Source of the DNA: Halorhodospira sp.
GTDB lineage: Bacteria > Pseudomonadota > Gammaproteobacteria > Nitrococcales > Halorhodospiraceae
DNA: 12,441 bases
Assembly: GCA_007127935.1 (NCBI GenBank)
Contig: SKYL01000173.1
Span: forward strand, 1 to 12,441
Direction of reading: 5' to 3'
In this document: in pieces, positions 8,110 to 12,441 of the stretch
Position numbering within the stretch: position 1 is the first letter of the stretch
How the letters are laid out: every line of letters starts with the position of its first letter
Made by a program: the position numbers and the translations under genes
The notes under the pieces: model-generated
What the model saw: the letters and a program-made list of their open reading frames with translations, nothing else
Told to the model about the DNA's origin: nothing
Database searches by the model: none

Positions 8110-8913
8110 CTAGATGCGGGTCGCATCGGGCGGGATCTGGAGTTGCTGCCCGGGGTAGATCCGATGGGGGTCGGCGATCCCCTCTCGGTTGTAGGTGTAG
8201 AGCACGGGCCACAATCCCGGGTTGCCCCACTGCTCATCGGCGATGGACCAGAGGGAGTCCCCCGGGCGTACGGTGTAAACCACCGGTGTCGGTGCAGGCG
8301 GGGACGGCTCCGGCAACTCCGCCGCTGCCGTGATCTCTTCCGCCGGGGATTCCTCCGCCGTGACCCCTTCGATGATGGGTGTGTCGGTGGGCGGTTGAGA
8401 CGCTTCCAGTCTCGTTTCCGGGGGGGTAGCGGTGGCGGTGACGGCCGGCCCGTCTTGATCAGGGGGGATCGCATCGGCGGTGGTCTCCGGCTGTATGGAG
8501 CGTTGCGCTCCAACGTAGAGGGCGGCACCGGCGGCCAGTGAGCCCACCACCCCAATTGCAGGCCACGCAAGGGGACGACGCCCCCTTCTCGCGGCAGGTG
8601 GGTCAGAGAGGTGGAGACACTCCGCGTTCACCCGGTCGGCCAACGCGCGGGAGGGTGAGAAGTGCGCCGTGTAGTGGGCGGGAGTCACGATGGCCGCCCC
8701 GGTTTGCGGGTTGCGTCCGTGGCGGTCCTTGAGCCAGACCGGCTTGAAGCTTCCAAAACCCCGCAGGGTGACGGTCTCCCCCTCTTCGAGTGCCTCGGCG
8801 ACGCCTTCAAAAAAGGCCTTCACACACTTCTGGGCGCCACGGTGGTCCATGCCGGTCTCTCGCGCCAGATCTTCGGATAGCCTGTTCATAAAGAGGCGGC
8901 GAGGGGCGTCCAT
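8110..8913 (-). CDS. HU/IHF domain - transmembrane helix - LysM domain fusion protein
   Basis: A 267-residue protein with an unusual domain order. Residues 9-96 read as a full HU/IHF-family DNA-binding domain: MNRLSEDLARETGM at the start, LRGFGSFKP (50-58) and the arm-tip signature GRNPQTG (66-72), including the intercalating Pro. A basic patch RRGRR (109-113) precedes one hydrophobic helix (about 116-135). A Pro/Glu/Thr-rich acidic linker (about 140-210) then leads to a C-terminal LysM domain (211-261: YTVRPGDSLWSIADEQWGNP, then RIYPGQQLQIP). By the positive-inside rule HU would face the cytoplasm and LysM the periplasmic peptidoglycan. ATG 8913 has GGAG 8 bases upstream; Met9 is an alternative without one. 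It lies 3 bases after the small HU gene. Function unknown; a DNA-to-wall tether is inference. Confidence 0.88.
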   Translation of the reverse strand: MDAPRRLFMNRLSEDLARETGMDHRGAQKCVKAFFEGVAEALEEGETVTLRGFGSFKPVWLKDRHGRNPQTGAAIVTPAHYTAHFSPSRALADRVNAECLHLSDPPAARRGRRPLAWPAIGVVGSLAAGAALYVGAQRSIQPETTADAIPPDQDGPAVTATATPPETRLEASQPPTDTPIIEGVTAEESPAEEITAAAELPEPSPPAPTPVVYTVRPGDSLWSIADEQWGNPGLWPVLYTYNREGIADPHRIYPGQQLQIPPDATRI

Positions 8914-8916
8914 GCG

Positions 8917-9198
8917 CTATCTCCGGCGGTTGATCCGTTGGATCAGCGATGGGCTGGGTTTGAAAGAGATGGCGACCTTGGGCGGTGCCTCCATGACCGT
9001 TTTGGTCGTGGGGTTGTAAAATTTTCGCGATTTACGAAAAACCGGCTTTAGGGTGCCGAATCCCCGTGCAATTACGGTGTTTTTATCGGATAGATGGTCG
9101 GAAAGGAGCGACAGGATATGGTCCAGCGCAGCCTTGGAGTGGCTGGTTTCCATTCCTGTTTTTGTGGATATCTTTCTGATCAACTGATCTTTGTTCAT
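8917..9198 (-). CDS. HU-family DNA-binding protein, atypical
   Basis: A 93-residue small basic protein of the HU/IHF family, expected to bind and bend DNA as a dimer. It starts MNKDQLIRKISTKTGM, has ARGFGTLKPVFRKSRKF (44-60), keeps the NP of the arm tip (YNPTTK) but lacks the usual Gly-Arg before it, and ends with a run of three Arg. AAGGA precedes the ATG by about 8 bases. It is the first gene of a two-gene unit with the HU-TM-LysM gene, so the two HU domains may pair with each other. Hand count gives about 49% G+C, well below the neighbours, with the upstream gap similarly AT-rich, which suggests transfer or relaxed composition. It is diverged from housekeeping HupA/HupB and IHF. Confidence 0.88.
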   Translation of the reverse strand: MNKDQLIRKISTKTGMETSHSKAALDHILSLLSDHLSDKNTVIARGFGTLKPVFRKSRKFYNPTTKTVMEAPPKVAISFKPSPSLIQRINRRR

Positions 9199-9230
9199 CA
9201 GACATCCTTGTGGGGTTTTTTAACCCTTTT

Positions 9231-9249
9231 GTCTTCTTTCAATGAAGAC
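9231..9249. promoter_or_regulatory. Inverted repeat GTCTTC-N7-GAAGAC over the HU operon start
   Basis: GTCTTC (9231-9236) and GAAGAC (9244-9249) form a perfect 6-base inverted repeat with a 7-base centre. It overlaps the end of the proposed -10 box and the predicted start point, the normal place for a repressor operator. It could equally be a short 5' leader hairpin. Between it and the HU start is a weaker GGGTT-TTTT-AACCC fold at 9213-9226. Confidence 0.35.
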
Positions 9250-9277
9250 ATTACCGCAATTTGATTTTTCTTGTCAC
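9248..9277 (-). promoter_or_regulatory. Candidate sigma-70 promoter of the HU / HU-LysM operon
   Basis: Reading the minus strand, GTGACA (9272-9277) and TAATGT (9248-9253) are separated by 18 bases. Transcription would begin near 9240, about 45 bases before the HU start codon. It lies in the AT-rich gap between the half-length WaaA-like gene and HU. Based only on box similarity. Confidence 0.45.
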
Positions 9278-9364
9278 CCCTGTTGTCCCGGTGGTTTTGT
9301 GGGATTATTTTCTTGCTGCAAGTGGTTTACTGAAAGGCTCCGCCGCTTCGGTTCGCGCTGTTGA

Positions 9365-10072
9365 TCAAAAAGAGTGCATCGAGCGGGATCTGGGCTCTGT
9401 TTGGCGCAGGAGGCGCTTGTGGGCACCCTGCGCCAGAGCCTTACCCAGAAGGGCGCCTTCCGGAAGCAGTCCCTCCAGTGCGAGGACCAGCTCTTCGGTA
9501 TCTGCCGCCTGCCGCAGTCCGCCGCTGCGGCGCAGATGGTCGACCACCTCAGCGAATGGTCCCATGTGGAGGCCGGTGACCGCGGGTACACCCATGGCCA
9601 GAGGTTCCAGTGGGCTGTGGCCACCGGCAGGCACCAAGCTGCAACCGATGAATGCGGCGTCGCCGGCAGCGTAGAAGAGTGGCAGCTCTTCAAGGGAATC
9701 CAGCAGGTAGACGTCCGTGTTGGCCGGACAACCCGCCCCTTGGCTGTGCCGTTGCACCCGAAGCCCTTTCATACACAGCCGGGCGAACGCTTCGTCGGCC
9801 TCGTCGGCGCGGCGGGGGGCGAGGACCAGTAGCAGGCTTGGATGGCGGCGGCGTAGCCGCAACAGCGCTGTGGCGAGCAAGGGGGTCTCTTGCGGATGGA
9901 CACCGCCCGCAACCCAAACCCGCCGCTTCTCCCCCAACCCTTGGCGAATGGAGTAGGCCGCCATGCGGTAGCACGGGGGTACGTCGCAGATCCAAGAGTC
10001 GTGTGGCGACTCGGGAGGCTGTGCGGCGAAGGTGGGTAAGACGGGTGGGGATGACGGTAACGTGGCATTCAT
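9365..10072 (-). CDS. Half-length WaaA-like (Kdo transferase) glycosyltransferase, C-terminal domain only
   Basis: A 235-residue protein whose residues from about 50 match the C-terminal GT-B half of lipid A Kdo transferase: VWVAGGVHPQE, LLLVLAPRRADEADEA, TDVYLLDSLEELPLFYAAGDAAFIG, then SLVPAGGHSPLEPLAMGVP. Family members are about 420 residues, so the acceptor-binding N-terminal half and membrane anchor are missing and not found upstream in any frame. Residues 1-49 are a short unrelated stretch. The ATG at 10072 has a good GGGAG about 8 bases before it and the frame is intact, so this may be an expressed domain rather than plain debris. The motif after HP lacks the usual acidic pair and MGPHxFNF is altered to TGLHMGPF, arguing against normal Kdo transfer. 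Decayed duplicate or new-role protein are both open. Confidence 0.72.
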   Translation of the reverse strand: MNATLPSSPPVLPTFAAQPPESPHDSWICDVPPCYRMAAYSIRQGLGEKRRVWVAGGVHPQETPLLATALLRLRRRHPSLLLVLAPRRADEADEAFARLCMKGLRVQRHSQGAGCPANTDVYLLDSLEELPLFYAAGDAAFIGCSLVPAGGHSPLEPLAMGVPAVTGLHMGPFAEVVDHLRRSGGLRQAADTEELVLALEGLLPEGALLGKALAQGAHKRLLRQTEPRSRSMHSF

Positions 10073-10130
10073 GGGGGTATCTCCCGTGAGCGGCTGATCA
10101 TAAATCGATGGCGATCACGGTAGCGCCCAT

Positions 10131-10170
10131 GCGTGACGCGGCGGCGACACCGGGGTGACGCTTACTTGAA
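10131..10170. repeat. 40-bp intergenic repeat, copy A
   Basis: Matches copy B (10821-10860) at 32 of 40 positions with no gaps, sharing blocks such as TGACGC, GGCGACA, CGGGGT and TTGAA. It begins 29 bases downstream of the DUF4399 stop on the minus strand. It is not a simple hairpin. See the findings. Confidence 0.6.
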
Positions 10171-10198
10171 TGCAAAAAAGATCTTCACGCATTCCGAT

Positions 10199-10633
10199 CT
10201 ATTTCACCGTAATGGTGATCTGCTCCGAGACCACCGGCGGGTCGAAGCTCATGTGGCGGTAGTCCATAAACAGCAATTGCACGGTGTGGGTGCCGGGCTG
10301 GAGATCAAGCACGGTCTCCGTTTGTCCGCCGCCAAAGTGGCGCGTCTCATCAGAGAAGGGCAGTGAAGCATTCAGGTCCACCCGATCCAGTGGCTTGTTG
10401 ATCAGCAAGTGATGGTGTCCAGTCTTGGGTAGGTCGACCCCGGCCGGTGCGACGCCCATCCCCCGTAGCCCCATGCGTATCGTGACCGGCCCTGTAATCG
10501 TCTCACCGTCCGTGGGCGAAATCAGATAGACCTCGGCACCTTCAGGGGCCGCAATGCGTTCCAAATCGGCTGCTGCCGGGAAAACGGCAAGGGCCGCTAC
10601 AGCGAGAGTGATCCCCAGGAGTTGGATCCTCAT
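10199..10633 (-). CDS. DUF4399 family periplasmic protein
   Basis: A 144-residue secreted protein of unknown function. It has a signal peptide (about 1-22, ending AVFPAAA) and one small beta-rich domain with the DUF4399 pattern: SPTDGETITGPVTIRMGLRG (39-58), GVAPAG, a His cluster in TGHHHLLIN (70-78), and LLFMDYRHMSFDPPVVS near the end. The His cluster could bind metal, which is inference. The start ATG 10633 has AGGAGG about 8 bases upstream, held in the loop of a short hairpin. It stands alone, with its own AT-rich upstream gap of 237 bases that holds a TATAAT box, a small inverted repeat and 40-bp repeat copy B. Confidence 0.85.
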   Translation of the reverse strand: MRIQLLGITLAVAALAVFPAAADLERIAAPEGAEVYLISPTDGETITGPVTIRMGLRGMGVAPAGVDLPKTGHHHLLINKPLDRVDLNASLPFSDETRHFGGGQTETVLDLQPGTHTVQLLFMDYRHMSFDPPVVSEQITITVK

Positions 10634-10634
10634 G

Positions 10635-10651
10635 ACGAAGTCCTCCTTCGT
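10635..10651 (-). promoter_or_regulatory. Short hairpin presenting the DUF4399 ribosome binding site in its loop
   Basis: On the minus strand ACGAAG and CTTCGT form a 6-base stem around the five-base loop GAGGA, which is the core of the ribosome binding site. The stem also contains flanking AGGAGG bases. Such a fold could tune initiation or arise by chance. Confidence 0.4.
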
Positions 10652-10710
10652 TTGCCATCGTCTTTGCGCCAGCGGTTCGTGGGAAACGAATCACCATCCG
10701 CCTATCGGTG

Positions 10711-10716
10711 ATTATA
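10711..10716 (-). promoter_or_regulatory. Candidate -10 box (TATAAT) upstream of the DUF4399 gene
   Basis: A perfect TATAAT is read on the minus strand about 80 bases before the DUF4399 start. The -35 region at normal spacing is poor, so an activator or another element may be needed. A 5-base inverted repeat TCACC/GGTGA (10691-10695, 10707-10711) lies at the predicted start point. Confidence 0.4.
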
Positions 10717-10820
10717 GACGATGTATATCGATGCTGGCGGACGAGGGTTTTGTGTGTATAGATAGGGGTTCTCTGCGACCTGCGGGTCATCGAGCAGTTG
10801 GCGTGGAAGTGAGTGCCTTT

Positions 10821-10860
10821 GCATGACGCAGTGGCGACAGCGGGGTAACGATTGTTTGAA
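10821..10860. repeat. 40-bp intergenic repeat, copy B
   Basis: Related to copy A (10131-10170) at 32 of 40 positions in the same orientation. It lies 10 bases downstream of the PAP2 stop on the minus strand, the same relative place copy A holds after DUF4399. Confidence 0.6.
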
Positions 10861-10870
10861 ACCGGCTTCC

Positions 10871-11413
10871 TTACAAAGCGCCGACGAAGAACGGTAGGGC
10901 GAAGGATCCCCATGTGAGAAGGGCGCCGATGGCGGCGCCGGCGGCAACATCGGTGGGGTAGTGGAGCCCGAGGACCACGCGGGATGCCGCGATGAGCATG
11001 GCCACGGGGATCAGCCACCCAGTTAGGGCGGGGTAGTACGTGGTGGCAAGGATCGTGAACGAGACGGCATGCAAGGTATGCCCCGATGGAAAACTGTAGC
11101 GATCCAGGGCCCGTGTTCCCAACGCGACTCTCGGCTCCGCTTCGTAGGGGCGGAGGCGTTGCGTACCGTGTTTGATCGCGGCGTAGAGCGCGGTGCCCCC
11201 GAGCCCCACCACCGCCATGTGGAGTAGCGCCGGGATGGCGGAGATGCCTTGGACCAGCAGTAAGGCGATCCACAGGGCGTACCAGAGAATGCCATCGCCG
11301 AGGCGGCTGGCGGCGATGAAGACGGCGTGGGACGGTTGGACCCTTTGTAGGCGGCCGAGAACCAAGCAGGCGGCGATCTCCCACTGATGGAAACGGATCA
11401 GGGCTCGTTGCAT
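10871..11413 (-). CDS. PAP2-family membrane phosphatase
   Basis: Predicted integral inner-membrane phosphatase acting on lipid phosphates such as phosphatidic acid, phosphatidylglycerol phosphate or undecaprenyl diphosphate. With start ATG 11413 it has 180 residues and the full acid-phosphatase signature: KHGTQRLRP, then YSFPSGHTLHAVSF, then SRVVLGLHYPTDV, giving the Lys/Arg, Ser-Gly-His and Arg/His/Asp active-site set between several hydrophobic helices (for example LWYALWIALLLVQGI and TGWLIPVAMLIAA). GGGAG about 7 bases upstream picks this start over the longer open frame. Its first 16 bases overlap the relic 3' end of the glycosyltransferase frame, as expected for a former coupled operon. 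Confidence 0.9.
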   Translation of the reverse strand: MQRALIRFHQWEIAACLVLGRLQRVQPSHAVFIAASRLGDGILWYALWIALLLVQGISAIPALLHMAVVGLGGTALYAAIKHGTQRLRPYEAEPRVALGTRALDRYSFPSGHTLHAVSFTILATTYYPALTGWLIPVAMLIAASRVVLGLHYPTDVAAGAAIGALLTWGSFALPFFVGAL

Positions 11414-12196
11414 GCGGCACTCCCACTGAGCGGATGGGTATCTCCGGCCGCGTGGGCCAGCAGGTCCGTAAACCGGCGGGCGATATGCGCCCAAGTCTCG
11501 CCGGTGACCGCTTCACGGGCCGCCAGCCCTTGGGCGCGCAGCGCGAGTGGCGGATGCCTTCCAGGAGGCGCGCAGGGATGAACAGAAGTGTTCGGGGTGA
11601 AAGCGCTCGGTGTCGACCCCGCGGCGCAAGACCTCGACGGAACGATACCCCGTCTGTTCCAGGCGCTGCTTCAGTGCCGCCGTGGGCGCTAACGTGAGAT
11701 CGGTCCGGTTGTGGAACCAGCGCAGATATCCGTGGACGGCGGCGCTGAGCCGAGCACCGCCGTAGTGCTGGCAGTATGCGTCGAACCGGGTATGGAAGCC
11801 GCTGACCACCGCCACTCCGAGGCGCCGGGCGGCGGTGACGGCCGCCCAGCCCAACGGGCCTTCAGTGGCTACATAGACGGCGTCGGGAGGGCGAATATGC
11901 CACAGCGTCTCCAGCGTGCGAGGTCGGACCAAGCCGCAGCGGACGGTGGTGTATCCCGGCAGCGGGACGCCGATCACGGTATGGGAGAACGGCTCCCGGA
12001 CTTCGGAGCGTGCCGGATGGCGGGGGGCCACCAAGTCGACTTCCACGCCTCGCTCTCGTAACTCCCGGGATAGGTGATCCAGGGTGTGAGCAACCCCGTT
12101 GCTCTCGGGGGCGAAGGTCTCCGAGACGACGGCGATCCGATGCAGGGAGCGTGTTGGGGCCGTTGCCGTTTGCGGACGTGTGACTGCGCTTTTCAT
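11398..12196 (-). pseudogene. Family 4 glycosyltransferase with internal deletion and frameshift
   Basis: The first about 205 residues are the N-terminal GT-B domain of a GT4 mannosyltransferase-like enzyme: RIAVVSETFAPESNGVAHTL, then VVSGFHTRFDAY, APTAALKQRLEQTGY and EVLRRGVDTERFHPE. After LRASW (codons near 11561-11577) the frame runs into unrelated residues and stops at 11513. From about 11560 another minus-strand frame continues as HPPLALRAQGLAARE, then ETWAHIARRFTDLLAHA, a typical GT4 C-terminal tail, ending with TGA at 11398-11400 inside the PAP2 start. About 150 residues of the nucleotide-sugar-binding domain, including the usual Glu motif, are absent. The gene is therefore a deletion derivative that should lack catalysis. 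No clear ribosome site precedes ATG 12196. A single sequencing error cannot explain the missing middle. Confidence 0.82.
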
Positions 12197-12240
12197 GGGC
12201 GCAGTTTTGTCGAGCCGCGTTGCACCGCCGTGACCGGTGG

Positions 12241-12258
12241 ATGAGCCGTTTATGACAA
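12241..12258 (-). promoter_or_regulatory. Possible degenerate Pho box upstream of the GT4/PAP2 unit
   Basis: The minus strand reads TTGTCAT AAAC GGCTCAT, compared with two CTGTCAT heptamers spaced by four bases. The first matches 6 of 7 and the second 4 of 7. It lies 45 bases before the GT4 start. An overlapping inverted repeat ATGAC-N6-GTCAT (12252-12267) offers a different reading. Weak evidence. Confidence 0.2.
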
Positions 12259-12324
12259 TCCGGTCATGTCCGTGGCGGCATGGGCTGAAGTGACGAGAGG
12301 GTGGCAGTCATGCCAGACCGGTCC

Positions 12325-12333
12325 TGCTATGCT
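12325..12333 (+). promoter_or_regulatory. Extended -10 promoter candidate for hemH
   Basis: TGC-TATGCT matches an extended -10 element (TGN plus TATNNT). Transcription would start near 12340, almost at ATG 12343, giving a nearly leaderless message. If translation began at ATG 12310, which has GAGAGGG about 8 bases upstream, this box would instead be coding. Confidence 0.4.
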
Positions 12334-12342
12334 ACGCGGGCT

Positions 12343-12441
12343 ATGGAGATGTACACCACAAAAGGCGATTTTCGCCACGACGAGATGTCGTCCATGGGCG
12401 TGCTGGTGGCCAACCTCGGCACCCCCGACGAGCCCACGACG
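12343..12441 (+). CDS. hemH: Ferrochelatase, N-terminal part (3' end outside window)
   Basis: Inserts ferrous iron into protoporphyrin IX in the last step of haem synthesis. Only 33 codons are present, but MGVLVANLGTPDEPTT matches the conserved start of bacterial ferrochelatases, and the short lead containing FRHDE is common in this group. In-frame ATGs at 12310, 12343 and 12349 compete. 12343 fits family length, while 12310 has the better ribosome site (GAGAGGG) but would add 11 residues of no recognisable character. It is divergent from the damaged glycosyltransferase gene across a 146-base gap. Confidence 0.88.
   Translation, partial: MEMYTTKGDFRHDEMSSMGVLVANLGTPDEPTT

Noticed and set aside
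9213..9230. Rho-independent terminator GGGTT-TTTT-AACCC followed by T's on the plus strand
   Set aside because: The stem is only five base pairs with AT closing pairs, and no plus-strand gene lies directly upstream. At most it could end antisense read-through from the M48 gene.
9261..9300. Third copy of the 40-bp repeat, from GTCACCCC and nearby bases
   Set aside because: Only short blocks match, gaps are needed and the position relative to gene ends differs. It is probably chance.
10168..10194. GAATGC/GCATTC inverted repeat as a terminator for the DUF4399 gene
   Set aside because: The stem is short, the loop is 15 bases and the T-run lies inside the loop rather than after the stem.
10131..10860. 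Integron attC sites or a cassette array, suggested by short genes followed by related repeats
   Set aside because: The repeats lack the paired RYYYAAC/GTTRRRY core sites and hairpin form of attC, and no integrase is in view.
10542..11516. 324-codon open frame on the minus strand across PAP2 and the DUF4399 leader
   Set aside because: It is out of frame with the clear PAP2 motifs, rich in Arg/Pro and without recognisable domains. It is a shadow.

Overview
The window looks like a chromosomal stretch from a GC-rich (roughly two thirds G+C by eye) Gram-negative gammaproteobacterium. Support comes from PrmB, Psd, SCO and HemH of gammaproteobacterial type, a lipid A Kdo-transferase-like gene, lipoproteins and periplasmic proteins, and dense gene packing. 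An Ectothiorhodospiraceae/Chromatiales-like host is my guess from overall feel, not something the sequence proves. Both ends cut genes: malate dehydrogenase on the left and ferrochelatase on the right.

Left part (1-4313, + strand): the 3' end of malate dehydrogenase is separated from a tartrate/D-malate dehydrogenase-like enzyme by a 238-bp foldback element with perfect 56-bp inverted arms. A class III aminotransferase and a PmtA-like phosphatidylethanolamine N-methyltransferase follow. Middle part (4310-8107): on the minus strand a SCO-family copper chaperone is translationally coupled (ATGA) to phosphatidylserine decarboxylase. The psd stop overlaps the pmtA stop in a shared CTAG, so the gene making phosphatidylethanolamine lies tail to tail with the gene that probably methylates it. 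Divergent from SCO, prmB (TTG start) overlaps the start of an M48-protease/TPR lipoprotein gene.

Right part (8110-12441, mostly minus strand): this is the most unusual section. A two-gene operon encodes a small HU-family protein in DNA of about 49% G+C, then a 267-residue protein that appears to join an HU/IHF DNA-binding domain, one membrane helix, a Pro/acidic linker and a C-terminal LysM peptidoglycan-binding domain. That order would let one polypeptide touch DNA inside and cell wall outside the inner membrane. It is followed to the right by a half-length WaaA-like glycosyltransferase, a DUF4399 periplasmic protein, a PAP2 phosphatase, and a family 4 glycosyltransferase that has lost its middle and shifted frame. 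Two related 40-bp repeats sit just downstream of the DUF4399 and PAP2 genes. Ferrochelatase starts divergently at the right edge.

Themes: membrane lipid synthesis (Psd, PmtA, PAP2), envelope maintenance (M48/TPR lipoprotein, WaaA-like, GT4), and a possible chromosome-to-cell-wall tether (HU-TM-LysM plus HU). Both convergent gene pairs end within a few bases of each other with no room for terminators.
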